DNA from: an uncultured Lachnospiraceae bacterium
GTDB taxonomy: Bacteria; Bacillota; Clostridia; Lachnospirales; Lachnospiraceae
Direction of reading: 5' to 3'
Assembly (NCBI GenBank): GCA_910583605.1
Contig: CAJTXN010000004.1
Span: forward strand, 141,137 to 205,136
DNA length: 64,000 nucleotides
Shown: piece after piece, positions 1 through 8,825 of the stretch
Numbering within the stretch: the first letter of the stretch is position 1
Layout: each line of letters starts with the position of its first letter
Program-made: the position numbers and the translations under genes
The notes under the pieces: model-generated
Database searches by the model: none
Seen by the model: only the letters and a program-made list of their open reading frames with translations
Told to the model about the DNA's origin: nothing

Positions 1-1359
1 AATGGACTGAATCATCGAATAATTCCCATAGTTCTTCATACTAATGCTGTATAAGGAATCACCTTTTTTTACCACGTAATAGACTTTATCCTGCTGCACA
101 CCGGAAACTGTTGCCGTCGGAGCTTCTGTCGGCGGTTCCGTTGCCGGTTCCGCCGGCGGCTCCGTCACCTGCTGGGACACCGTTCCAGCTTCTGAAGTAT
201 CCGGTTCCGTCTGTTGTTCCGGTTCCGTTGAAGAAGTCTCCTCTGATTTAGTAGTTTCAGACTCTTTTGTCTCAGTCCCTGGTTCCGTCTTCTGGGGTGA
301 TGTCTCCTGAGCAGAGGTTTCCCCATCCTTCCGGGATTCGCTTACATTTCCCACTACATCAACAATATTGGCGCTCTGATTGTTATCATCGGAAATAATA
401 TCCTTTGGTTTTGAATCTTCTTTCCCCACTAATCCTACCACCGCACTTTTTAATTCCTTCAATTGTCCGGAGGCATTCATAATTGCTATGGTACCCACCA
501 GAATGGCTATCAGCATAAGTGAAGAAGCCGAATAGGCAAATGTGGGCAGACGCCTGCCAAACCCAAATCCCTTTTTAGTTTCAGAATCCTCTGCAGAAAT
601 GTTTTCCAAACTGATATCATGATCTCTGGTTTCATTTTGAGGTCCAAACTGCACCAGCGGAATATCCTTTTGTTCCTTTCCGGTATCTTTTTCCCCGGAA
701 TCATTTGAATTAAACAAAAGATCATGCACCCGGGCATTGATTCCCCGTTTTTTTATCTGTTCATAATTATCCGGCACGATTCTGGTATCCACATGCATGG
801 ACATATAGGACTGCATGTCTGCATTTTTTTCATAATAAATATAGAAACCTTCACATTTCTTCATACCGCCTTCATCATACAGAAAAAAGTTTTCATCCCC
901 CTCCTCCCGGTCCAGAAGAAAACATACTCTGTCATTGCCTGCAAAATTATCAATATGAAGCTTTTGTATATTCGGCATGTCATTTGGCAGCAGACTTGGC
1001 ATGGAGGCAAACCACCCGACAATCTCTACTTCTTCAAAATACATTTTTATTTCTTCATAAATGCCTGTCCACACATCCTCATCAAACAAAATTTCATTAT
1101 CCAGTATGGCATTTGCCGTAACCGCACCGGTTATAAAAATATATGTATTTCCGTTTCCCCGTTTGATATCTCCAAGTAAAACACCATATTTCAATTTCTG
1201 GCTGCTGAAATGTTTAACATATGTCATCACAAAATCTTCCACATAAATCTTATGGGAGTAATGTTCACATTCTCCGATTTGCCTGATGTTTTTAGGTAAT
1301 CTGATATTTATCTCATCGTTTAATGCTTCTTCTTCACCTTTATAAATTATTTCAATCAA
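1..1359 (-). CDS. LysM membrane protein with degenerate JAB/MPN-like domain (partial, runs off left edge)
   Basis: The reading frame is open from a TTG at 1359 to the window edge, giving at least 453 residues. The TTG is preceded by AGAGGGGGTG with 7-nt spacing, and no better start lies upstream. Residues 57-180 resemble a JAB1/MPN (JAMM) fold: a VLLGD strand, then a GWFASMP motif at 115-121 where JAMM peptidases have GWYHSHP, then D127 and a conserved-looking strand ending in YIYYEKN. The two zinc-ligand histidines are absent, so it should not be an active metalloprotease. One membrane segment spans about 279-294. A Glu/Thr/Pro-rich linker of about 100 residues follows, and a LysM repeat starts near residue 430. 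The layout suggests a cytoplasmic MPN-like domain linked to a wall-binding LysM outside. The MPN assignment is by eye; the LysM and membrane calls are firmer. Confidence 0.8.
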   Translation of the reverse strand, partial: MIEIIYKGEEEALNDEINIRLPKNIRQIGECEHYSHKIYVEDFVMTYVKHFSSQKLKYGVLLGDIKRGNGNTYIFITGAVTANAILDNEILFDEDVWTGIYEEIKMYFEEVEIVGWFASMPSLLPNDMPNIQKLHIDNFAGNDRVCFLLDREEGDENFFLYDEGGMKKCEGFYIYYEKNADMQSYMSMHVDTRIVPDNYEQIKKRGINARVHDLLFNSNDSGEKDTGKEQKDIPLVQFGPQNETRDHDISLENISAEDSETKKGFGFGRRLPTFAYSASSLMLIAILVGTIAIMNASGQLKELKSAVVGLVGKEDSKPKDIISDDNNQSANIVDVVGNVSESRKDGETSAQETSPQKTEPGTETKESETTKSEETSSTEPEQQTEPDTSEAGTVSQQVTEPPAEPATEPPTEAPTATVSGVQQDKVYYVVKKGDSLYSISMKNYGNYSMIQSI

Positions 1360-1407
1360 AGATAGGCACCCCCTCTAGCTTAGAATTATTCATCTAATAA
1401 TAAGCAT

Positions 1408-1435
1408 AGCATACGGTGCCTATGAAAAATGTCGA
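1408..1435 (-). promoter_or_regulatory. Possible promoter of the LysM/MPN-like gene
   Basis: On the minus strand, TCGACA (1430-1435) and TATGCT (1408-1413) are separated by 16 bp. They lie about 50 bp upstream of the TTG start. The -10 match is only 4 of 6, so this is tentative. Confidence 0.35.
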
Positions 1436-1499
1436 TATACCACCTGATTTATAAAAAACTTTTTTACATTTTATTACAATTACAGACAAACATGCAAAA

Positions 1500-2774
1500 T
1501 TAACGATTTATAAGTTCCCTTGCCTGTCCGATATTGACTGCCTGACCGGTTTCAATCAGCTCTATCATACGCTGGATTTTCTGTCTGTTTGAGAATTGTT
1601 TTGTCAGATACTTTTCATATTTATTCTCAATTGCCTGATTCATCTCCGTAAATTTCCGATTTAACTGATTATAAACGTCCGTTTTCTCTTCCAGTATCTT
1701 CTGCTTTTCATTAATTTCCGGCATACGTTCCGAATTCAGTTTATCAATGATGGTCTGCTTTGTAAATTCTTCAAATTCTTTCAGCTTTCCGCTTTTCTTT
1801 AAAGATGCTTCCTCAATGGCAGCTTCAATATTTTTTATCTCGTCATCATATTCACCCAGATTATATGACGATTCGTCCGGATCCTTTTTAATATCGCTGC
1901 TAATCTTACGGATTTTTTTCTCATTCTCTGCAATCTTATCTCTGATTTCCCGGACTTCATCCAGAATTCCTGCATCCCTGTCCTTTGAAATCAGATAAAT
2001 TGTCATATAAACTGCCAGCATGATAACATCAATGACTACCCACCAGATTAATTTCCATAACCACCACGGGTCCGCGATCAGTAATACAACCGCAGGAAAG
2101 ACAAAAAACGCCGCAAAAAATACTGCCAGACGGATAACCCACTCCACTGCGGTCTGGGAACAGTACATAATAAAAAACGCATTTGAATCACAGAAAGCAG
2201 GAAGCCCGTTTTCTTTTAACCCTCTCTTAACAGACCTTCTGTATTCCCTGTTCTCTTCTGATAAATCCCGTGTTTCATATTCAATCCTGTCACGGATTCC
2301 TTTATTTTTTGCTTTTTCTCTCTGCTGCCGCACCTCTTTTAATTTTACATTTTCTTCTGCCAGAATTTTATCTTCCGGTGCAACCGCTTCAATCATACCG
2401 TTTTTTACGGCTGTGTTGATATCCGATTCCAGCGTTGATTTCAGCTGTCTAATCTCACCATCCACTTTCTTCCCTTCCGCAACCAGAGAATTCATGTCCG
2501 CCTTGTACCGGTCTCTCTCATCCAGTGAACTAAGGATTTCACGCAGTTTATCCGCGCCTCCTGCCAGAAATGCCACCTCGTCCACCGGAAGCTCTGCCGT
2601 AACCCGGGATTGTTCCGTGGTTTTCTCCAACTGAACCGGATTGCTGTTTTGTTTCTCCAAAGATATTACATTTCCGGTCGGATATTCCGTCTGCGGTTCC
2701 AGCTCCGGCCGGTTTTCCATCAGATTTTCCGTTGTTGTATGATTCTCTGTATCATTCCGGTTTGAATTGTCCAT
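1500..2774 (-). CDS. Coiled-coil membrane protein of unknown function
   Basis: The gene encodes 424 residues and I do not recognise the family. Residues 1-60 are polar, Asn/Glu/Thr-rich and probably disordered. Residues 75-190 are a charged heptad-like helix. Two strongly hydrophobic, Trp-rich membrane segments lie at about 212-234 and 240-262 with a very short loop. Residues 265-424 are again a long charged coiled coil. The result is a hairpin anchor holding two cytoplasmic coiled-coil arms, like a scaffold. The start is supported by GAGAGG five bases upstream. It sits 140 bp upstream of the LysM/MPN-like gene on the same strand. That suggests, but does not prove, a shared role at the envelope. 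Confidence 0.8.
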   Translation of the reverse strand: MDNSNRNDTENHTTTENLMENRPELEPQTEYPTGNVISLEKQNSNPVQLEKTTEQSRVTAELPVDEVAFLAGGADKLREILSSLDERDRYKADMNSLVAEGKKVDGEIRQLKSTLESDINTAVKNGMIEAVAPEDKILAEENVKLKEVRQQREKAKNKGIRDRIEYETRDLSEENREYRRSVKRGLKENGLPAFCDSNAFFIMYCSQTAVEWVIRLAVFFAAFFVFPAVVLLIADPWWLWKLIWWVVIDVIMLAVYMTIYLISKDRDAGILDEVREIRDKIAENEKKIRKISSDIKKDPDESSYNLGEYDDEIKNIEAAIEEASLKKSGKLKEFEEFTKQTIIDKLNSERMPEINEKQKILEEKTDVYNQLNRKFTEMNQAIENKYEKYLTKQFSNRQKIQRMIELIETGQAVNIGQARELINR

Positions 2775-2850
2775 ATTATCCTCTCTTCCTGAAGCTCCTC
2801 TGCTCCATTTATACTTATAAATAATCTATTCATCATCTGCTTTATTTATA

Positions 2851-3930
2851 TCAGTCTACTTTTATTGCCATATCTCCGTTTTTTATCCAGCCTGCTTTTC
2901 GGAATCCCTGGGCAATAAGAAATGTCAGTAAGCCCGGTAACAAGAAATGCATTACTATTATTTCAATTATTGTTACCGGAACCGAAGTTCCTGCCGCTGT
3001 CATTGCATCATATGCCGAAAATTGTCCTACCAGACCGGAAGACCCCATTCCTGATCCGGCCGGAGTACTGACCATTTTCAACAATGCCGAAGATACCGGT
3101 CCCAAAACTGCGCTGGCAAGTATGGGCGGCAGCCATATCCAGGGTCTTCTCATAATATTGGGAATCTGCAGCATGGAAGTGCCTAATCCCTGGGCAATAA
3201 ATCCACCCGTGCGATTTTCCTTAAAACTGGCGGTTGCAAATCCTACCATCTGACAACAACAGCCAATAGTAGCCGCGCCGGCAGCCAGTCCCGTAATTTT
3301 CATGGATATACCTATAGCAGCCGAACTGATCGGCAGTGTCAGTATCATCCCCATCAGAACGGATACGACCATTCCCCCAATAACCGGATGTTTATCCACA
3401 TTTACATTTACCAGATGTCCCAGCCATGATATAAACCGTGTTATGTACGGACCTGCAATGATTCCTGCCAGAGAACCCGATAATATGGAAGCAAACGGTG
3501 TCAGCAATATATCTATCTTTGTTCTTCCTGATACCAGATGTCCGATTTCAATTGCCACATATGCTGCCACAAATGCTCCCAGAGGCTCTCCCGGACTGCC
3601 GAGATTGATAACCGATGAACTAGCTCCGCTTTCACTGAGTTTTCCAAAACTGTCAATCAGTCCCGGAAATGCTCCCACCATACCTGCAACTGCAGCCGAC
3701 ACGGTAACCAGCGGGGACTCCTTGAATTTTGCCGCAACCCCTACACCGATACCTGCACCGGTTATGGTTTTCGCTATGTTTGCAATCACATTCATATATA
3801 AAGCCGGTTTGCCGCTCATAAAGCCTGCAATCTGTGATAAGATGGTTCCAAATATCAAAGTTGAAAACAGACCTAACGCCATACCTCCTAAACCGTCAAT
3901 AAATAATCTGTTAAAGTACTTTTTTATCAT
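2851..3930 (-). CDS. PTS EIIC-like sugar permease (PTS_EIIC_2 type)
   Basis: This is a 359-residue, very hydrophobic protein with about nine or ten membrane segments and many Gly/Pro-rich re-entrant stretches. The pattern fits the standalone EIIC family PTS_EIIC_2, whose substrates are mostly unassigned. No EIIA or EIIB domain is fused or adjacent. I chose the ATG at 3930 because GAGG lies five bases upstream. An in-frame start at 4008 would overlap the upstream sirtuin gene and has no comparable ribosome site. The gap to the sirtuin is only 59 bp, so the two may be co-transcribed. Confidence 0.8.
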   Translation of the reverse strand: MIKKYFNRLFIDGLGGMALGLFSTLIFGTILSQIAGFMSGKPALYMNVIANIAKTITGAGIGVGVAAKFKESPLVTVSAAVAGMVGAFPGLIDSFGKLSESGASSSVINLGSPGEPLGAFVAAYVAIEIGHLVSGRTKIDILLTPFASILSGSLAGIIAGPYITRFISWLGHLVNVNVDKHPVIGGMVVSVLMGMILTLPISSAAIGISMKITGLAAGAATIGCCCQMVGFATASFKENRTGGFIAQGLGTSMLQIPNIMRRPWIWLPPILASAVLGPVSSALLKMVSTPAGSGMGSSGLVGQFSAYDAMTAAGTSVPVTIIEIIVMHFLLPGLLTFLIAQGFRKAGWIKNGDMAIKVD

Positions 3931-3989
3931 AGTTTCCTCATTTCTAACGTATATCAGCTGCTCTCGTGTTTTCGGATTTCCAAAATATG

Positions 3990-4742
3990 TTACACTAAAT
4001 CTGTACAATATGCAAGTACTTTACCAATACTATCATTAATTACCAAATCGGCTTTATTATCAATAGGCGTGGTGGACTTATTGATCAGAACCAGATTGCT
4101 GCCATGAAAATACCGCAGAAGTCCCGCTGCCGGATATACCGCCAGGGATGTTCCGCCGATTATAAGGGTGTCCGCCTTCATTATATGATTGACTGATTCA
4201 TTTATAATATCCTCATTCAATCCTTCTTCATATAATACCACATCCGGCTTCACCACTCCGGTGCACCCGCATAGCGGCACCAGATCACTGTGCAGTATAT
4301 ATTCCAAATCGTAGAATTTTCCGCACTTCATACAATAATTCCGCAGTATGCTTCCATGAAGTTCATATACGGCTTTGCTGCCCGCCGCCTGATGCAGTCC
4401 GTCAATGTTCTGGGTCACTACTGCTTTCAGCTTTCCTTCCGCTTCCAGTTTCGCCAGTGATTTGTGGGCATTATTCGGTTCCACACCCTGTATTATAAGT
4501 TTATCCCGATAAAACCGGTAAAATTCTTCCCGGTTTTTCATAAAGAATGTATGGCTTAATATGGTTTCCGGCGGAAACTTATAGGACTGATGATACAATC
4601 CGTCCACACTTCGAAAATCAGGAACTCCGCTTTCCGTGGAAACTCCGGCTCCGCCGAAAAATACAATGTATTTGCTGTCAGACAGTATTTGTTTCAGTTT
4701 CTTCCATGAATCCGGTATCCGGAGATTATCTTCTTCTGACAT
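3990..4742 (-). CDS. Sir2-family NAD-dependent protein deacylase (sirtuin)
   Basis: This 250-residue protein removes acyl groups from lysines using NAD+, giving nicotinamide and O-acyl-ADP-ribose. The Rossmann NAD motif GAGVSTESGVPDFRS is at residues 31-45, TQNIDGLH at 110-117 and the catalytic His near 129 in the HG motif. A zinc-ribbon pattern with Cys 137, 140, 158 and 160 follows; the last pair is CxC rather than the usual CxxC. Length is normal for a bacterial class U/III sirtuin. It is upstream of, and probably co-transcribed with, the EIIC-like permease. The ribosome site (AGAAAGAAG) is weak. Confidence 0.93.
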   Translation of the reverse strand: MSEEDNLRIPDSWKKLKQILSDSKYIVFFGGAGVSTESGVPDFRSVDGLYHQSYKFPPETILSHTFFMKNREEFYRFYRDKLIIQGVEPNNAHKSLAKLEAEGKLKAVVTQNIDGLHQAAGSKAVYELHGSILRNYCMKCGKFYDLEYILHSDLVPLCGCTGVVKPDVVLYEEGLNEDIINESVNHIMKADTLIIGGTSLAVYPAAGLLRYFHGSNLVLINKSTTPIDNKADLVINDSIGKVLAYCTDLV

Positions 4743-4948
4743 ATAATCATCTTCTTTCTGTTATTAATGAATACAGCCACAGTTGATGATGGGCCGGGGT
4801 GGTTGATTTAATCATTATAAACTATTTTAGAGGCTTTATCCATAAAAAAACATAAATTGTTATAGGTAAATTGTAGTTTTGGCGAACGGACGTAACCTCG
4901 CCCTTCTTGCCGAATCATAATAATATTTCAATCCTCATAAAGAAAAAT

Positions 4949-4978
4949 TTGACAAATATAGTATATTTATGTTACTAT
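4949..4978 (+). promoter_or_regulatory. Promoter of the lipoprotein/ABC-exporter operon
   Basis: TTGACA (4949-4954) is followed after 18 bp by TACTAT (4973-4978). The -35 is perfect and the -10 is 4 of 6. It lies 45 bp before the first gene, whose ribosome site GGGAGG is at 5013-5018. The rest of the 280-bp gap to the sirtuin holds nothing else I can name. Confidence 0.6.
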
Positions 4979-5022
4979 CATCTTACTGTTGGGAAGAAGA
5001 ATAAATAATAACGGGAGGATAT

Positions 5023-5955
5023 ATGAAAAAATTTATCAAAAAAACCATAGCTCTATATTTATGTGCAATTCTAATAATTTTTTCTTTTCAACCAACAAAT
5101 GTATCTGCTGATACCTATATGGGTTATAAAGATTTTAAAAAAACTACAGGTGCATTATGGTGGAAGAAAACTACATACTATCGTCAAAAGATATTCTTCT
5201 TATTATTTATATGTCTTGCCATATTTGCAGGCTGCAGTAATACATCTGATACCAAATTGGAAATACTCAGCAAAAATCTATACAGCGCAAACGTATATAA
5301 ATGGATTGATAAAGAAAATCAGACGTTTCAGATTCCACTAATCACAAATAAAAAATTTTCAGAATTTTCAATTCAGTCTATAGAAGGCAGAAACTTTGAT
5401 GAGAAATACCTTACATATGAAATTGAAGAACAGGAGAGATATAACGGTTATTATATCTATATGATTCTATTTCAGATAGATACAGCAATGTTTCAGGCCG
5501 GCAAAGACGTATCCTTTCAATCCTTTAAAGTAACCCTGGATGATATCACCCTTGACTATGATTTCGGCGAAATACTGATACAGGACGAAATTGTAAATAA
5601 CGAAAACGAATTGGTTTCATACATCGGACAGGGCGTCATGTATCCGGAGATTTCTGCACTGGATATGGATATTCATGCGGAAAAAGATGTGGTTTTAAAA
5701 GATGTAACTTTATCCAATCACTTATCGATTTTAAATAAAGAGCAGTTTTTAAAAAAATATAAATCCGGTCAGGATATAAATCTGGGTTTTATCATAGATA
5801 CAAAATCGGCAGCTGATACATATGAATTTTATTGTTATGATGTATGTCTTAATTTTTCTGACGGTGTGACAGATCATAAATATTATGGAATTTCGTCAAT
5901 CAGTACCATTGTATTAGATAAATCCAAAGAATACATTGACAGTTTAGGAGAGTAA
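5023..5955 (+). CDS. Lipoprotein with two consecutive signal sequences, first gene of an ABC-exporter operon
   Basis: The protein has 310 residues. Residues 1-29 are a classical Sec signal peptide ending in NVSA. About 25 residues later (Tyr/Trp/Lys-rich) a second hydrophobic stretch ends in the lipobox LAIFAGC near residue 69. No start codon precedes the second signal sequence, and the upstream ATG has an excellent GGGAGG site. This looks like an in-frame fusion between the front of a small secreted peptide gene and a lipoprotein gene. The remainder is an extracytoplasmic beta-rich domain I do not recognise. It heads an operon with an adaptor protein, an ABC ATPase and a MacB-like permease. 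A role in export or immunity for a peptide or antibiotic is inferred from that context only. Confidence 0.8.
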   Translation: MKKFIKKTIALYLCAILIIFSFQPTNVSADTYMGYKDFKKTTGALWWKKTTYYRQKIFFLLFICLAIFAGCSNTSDTKLEILSKNLYSANVYKWIDKENQTFQIPLITNKKFSEFSIQSIEGRNFDEKYLTYEIEEQERYNGYYIYMILFQIDTAMFQAGKDVSFQSFKVTLDDITLDYDFGEILIQDEIVNNENELVSYIGQGVMYPEISALDMDIHAEKDVVLKDVTLSNHLSILNKEQFLKKYKSGQDINLGFIIDTKSAADTYEFYCYDVCLNFSDGVTDHKYYGISSISTIVLDKSKEYIDSLGE

Positions 5956-5959
5956 ATAT

Positions 5960-6766
5960 TTGAAAAAAATAATATTGGGATTAATCTCTGTTATCATTGG
6001 ACTTCTATTTGTAATCATGTATCTGCTGAACGAAAGTCTGGATACTGAGGAATATGATATTGTCAACACAATTGAAAAAGAAATTCATTATACAGAGTGT
6101 ACATTGGCAGTCAGAGATGTTGAAGACATTTATACAGTCGATGCAACTGTATACGGAGAAGAAGAGAATTATATACGAACCATCGAGTATGAATTCTGGC
6201 GAAATTATGAAATATGCGTATCAAAAGGCAGCGAAGTCAAAACCGAAGATATCCTTGTAAAAATTGACGGAACAGAGAAAAAATCAGATACGGATGCCAG
6301 AATTATTGATATTGCAGTAAGCAAAGAAGATATTATCACTATTAAATATCTGGATTATAAAGCATTGTGTATTCAGGGCAGGTACAGCAGTGAACTGGCA
6401 GATGATATATCCTATGATACCCCTGTTAAGATTCTATATAAGGGCGAATCATTTGATTCCCGAATTATTGATCTGGGATATGAAGTTACAGATGGTTATA
6501 TTAAAATCTGTCTGGATTTACCAAAGAATTTATTGCCCGGAACCGCCGTAAAAGCAATGCTCATCAAGAATGTATATCCAAATCAGTATACCATCGATAA
6601 TGCCTTTGTTCTGGAAGATAATCTGGGAACCTACATTAACCGTATCACTGATGAAAATGAATTGGAAAAGGTATATATAGATATTCTGTGCAAAACGGAA
6701 GAATATACGGCAATTACTATTGATGAATCTTTTGCAAAGGATAGATTTGGTATTAAATATGATTGA
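5960..6766 (+). CDS. Membrane-anchored adaptor protein of a MacAB-like exporter
   Basis: The protein has 268 residues, an N-terminal membrane anchor at about 3-24 and a beta-rich extracytoplasmic remainder. The region from about residue 85 (GSEVKTEDILVKI) looks like the biotinyl-lipoyl hairpin seen in HlyD/MacA adaptors. The later part resembles their beta-barrel domains. There is no clear coiled-coil hairpin, so it is shorter than a typical MacA. The start is TTG at 5960, supported by AGGAGAG eight bases upstream. It begins five bases after the lipoprotein stop and overlaps the ATPase gene by 8 bp, which indicates translational coupling. Confidence 0.75.
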   Translation: MKKIILGLISVIIGLLFVIMYLLNESLDTEEYDIVNTIEKEIHYTECTLAVRDVEDIYTVDATVYGEEENYIRTIEYEFWRNYEICVSKGSEVKTEDILVKIDGTEKKSDTDARIIDIAVSKEDIITIKYLDYKALCIQGRYSSELADDISYDTPVKILYKGESFDSRIIDLGYEVTDGYIKICLDLPKNLLPGTAVKAMLIKNVYPNQYTIDNAFVLEDNLGTYINRITDENELEKVYIDILCKTEEYTAITIDESFAKDRFGIKYD

Positions 6767-7400
6767 GATGAAAAATATTTGTAAATCGTTTGGTGACAGA
6801 ATAATCCTGGATAACATATCACTCACTATCAGCCACGGAGATTTTTTTGCCATTACCGGAAAATCCGGCTCCGGCAAAAGTACCTTCGCCAATATTCTCG
6901 GATTGTTAGACCATAACTTTTCCGGAGAGTATACTTTTAACGGAGACCGGATTTCTGATTTAAACAAAAATAAACTGGCAGATTTCAGAAATAAAAATAT
7001 AGGCTTTATCTTTCAGTTATATAATCTGATAAACGGTTACTCCGTGAAAGAAAATATTTTATTGCCCATAATGTATGGCAGAAAAAGAGTAAACCGGGAA
7101 CATTACATTAATATAATTGAAAAGCTGGATATTGCACATTTAGAACCCGCAGATGTAATTAATCTCAGCGGCGGCGAAAAACAGAGAGTGGGTATCGGCA
7201 GGGCCTTGATCAATAATCCCGATATTCTGATTGCTGACGAGCCTACCGGTAATCTGGATGCAGAAAACAAACAAAAGGTTTTTCGGATATTAAAACAATT
7301 GAACTCGGAAGGAACTACCATTGTGATGGTAACCCATGATATTGAACTGGCAGAACAATGCGGAAAAATGATATATTTAGAAAATGGTGTATTTAAATGA
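6759..7400 (+). CDS. ABC transporter ATP-binding protein, MacB/LolD type
   Basis: This 213-residue ATPase has Walker A GKSGSGKST, the Q-loop FQLYNLI, the signature LSGGEKQRVGIGRAL, Walker B ILIADEPTGNLD and the switch THD. These motifs match the LolD/MacB/FtsE branch that pairs with FtsX-fold permeases. The ATG at 6759 overlaps the previous stop as ATGATTGA, and its product begins MIEMKNI as is usual for the family. A longer frame from 6720 has no ribosome site. The 3' end overlaps the permease start by 4 bp (ATGA). It should power the permease encoded next. Confidence 0.93.
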   Translation: MIEMKNICKSFGDRIILDNISLTISHGDFFAITGKSGSGKSTFANILGLLDHNFSGEYTFNGDRISDLNKNKLADFRNKNIGFIFQLYNLINGYSVKENILLPIMYGRKRVNREHYINIIEKLDIAHLEPADVINLSGGEKQRVGIGRALINNPDILIADEPTGNLDAENKQKVFRILKQLNSEGTTIVMVTHDIELAEQCGKMIYLENGVFK

Positions 7401-8695
7401 AAATAGGTTTATGGTTTAGATGTAAATTAGTTATAAAAAATCTTATAAAAAATAAGCTGACTTTTTTTCTGACGCTTACGGGTATCTGTCTGGCAGAAAT
7501 AATATTAACAAGCGGCTATATTATTGCAGATTCCTATTATTATTCACAATTTGACAGATACCGTTATTTTAAAGAAAACGGAATTATGGACATCAAATTA
7601 AATGAAAACAGTTTGAAATATAAAGAAGATATAAATAAGACTTTTAAAGGAGAAGGCTATATTTCCTTCCAAAACTATTACAATACTTCTTTAGCATATC
7701 CGGTTACCATAAACAGTGTTAATACAAATATCGTTCTAAACCTATATCAGACAAACCAAAATTTTAACGGACAAATCATTACTTCCCAGGAACATGTGGT
7801 TATGTCTGAATTATTATCCGGAAGAGGCATTACTACAGATGATGTAGACCAGAAGAGCAAAGTCATCTTAATTGACTCAGTCATAAACAAAATATTATTT
7901 CAGGAAGACGGAATCGGAAAAAATATACGTATCCCCATTTACGGTTCCCATACAGACGAGAATAATAACACGGAAATAAGTGTCAGCAGGTATGAGATAT
8001 TCAAAGTAATCGGTGTATTTAAAAATACGCCGCAGGATTATATTAATTTTAATAAGCAGGTAAAAGAAGGACAGACTCTTTATTATAATGCCCGCTGTTA
8101 CATTCCTGAATCGGTTGATTTTCTGGAGGACTCAAAATCAGAGCCGGCACAGATAGAATATGTTTATTTTGGTGTGCCGGATACCGTGGAAAAATATGAC
8201 GAAATCAAGAGCATATGTCAATCCGGAGCGGAATTTGACTGTTATACCTATGAGACATTCCATAATCAGATGATTCAGGAATTATCCGGCATTAAAAAAA
8301 CACTTAATTATATAACCCTGTTAATTATGGGAATTGCCGTTATCCTGATTGCACAGACCATGATATTTTCCATCAAAGAAAATATCTCTGATTATGGTAT
8401 CAAAAAAGCAATTGGTGCGTCCTCCGGTAAAATCAGCATGGAACTGGTATCAGAAATGCTGCTTTATGCCCTGGCTGCCTTTATTATTTCCATCGTTCTC
8501 TCACTTGTTGCTGCCTTAATCACATTAAAATTTATTTCACTGCAAAATCCGGGTATCGGTTACAGTCTCATATTAAAACAACAAACCATATTGTTATCAT
8601 TTGTTCTGGCTATTGAGACCTGCCTGATAGCTTCCATACTCCCCATCCTGTATTTAGATAACAAATCTGTTGTAGACATAATAAAATTTGAATGA
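7397..8695 (+). CDS. MacB/FtsX-type ABC transporter permease
   Basis: The protein has 432 residues with the topology of this family. One membrane helix lies near residues 20-45, then a large extracytoplasmic domain of about 250 residues, then three helices near 300-320, 350-375 and 395-415. The sequence between the last helices (DYGIKKAIGASSGKI) is the conserved FtsX/MacB cytoplasmic loop. It overlaps the ATPase gene by 4 bp. Together with the adaptor and lipoprotein it should form a mechanotransmission-type exporter acting on substrates at the outer face of the membrane. The substrate is unknown. Confidence 0.88.
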   Translation: MKIGLWFRCKLVIKNLIKNKLTFFLTLTGICLAEIILTSGYIIADSYYYSQFDRYRYFKENGIMDIKLNENSLKYKEDINKTFKGEGYISFQNYYNTSLAYPVTINSVNTNIVLNLYQTNQNFNGQIITSQEHVVMSELLSGRGITTDDVDQKSKVILIDSVINKILFQEDGIGKNIRIPIYGSHTDENNNTEISVSRYEIFKVIGVFKNTPQDYINFNKQVKEGQTLYYNARCYIPESVDFLEDSKSEPAQIEYVYFGVPDTVEKYDEIKSICQSGAEFDCYTYETFHNQMIQELSGIKKTLNYITLLIMGIAVILIAQTMIFSIKENISDYGIKKAIGASSGKISMELVSEMLLYALAAFIISIVLSLVAALITLKFISLQNPGIGYSLILKQQTILLSFVLAIETCLIASILPILYLDNKSVVDIIKFE

Positions 8696-8697
8696 TG

Positions 8698-8790
8698 TTT
8701 TAGAACTGCCTCCGCAAACAGAGGGTCAAACTTTGTGCCTTTCCCCTTTTCAATCCCTTCCCGAACAATCTTCTGTGCTGGTACATCCCG
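8698..8790 (-). pseudogene. Remnant of the C-terminus of an HD-GYP domain protein
   Basis: On the minus strand from 8790 the frame reads RDVPAQKIVREGIEKGKG and then TKFDPLFAEAVLK. This matches the end of HD-GYP phosphodiesterases (YRD...E-K-GKGTQFDP...). An in-frame TGA at 8791-8793 cuts it off upstream, and the rest of the protein is missing. The remnant lies between the end of the exporter operon and mscL. It marks an old deletion or insertion breakpoint. Confidence 0.55.
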
Positions 8791-8825
8791 TCAGCTCCGC
8801 CCGGATGTAAGCCAGACGGCTGCTA

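Noticed and set aside
5023..5200. Lactococcin-972-like bacteriocin in the first 60 residues of the lipoprotein
   Set aside because: The Trp/Tyr-rich segment after the signal peptide is too short and lacks the family's repeated Gly-Trp/Tyr pattern. Only a generic secreted peptide can be claimed.
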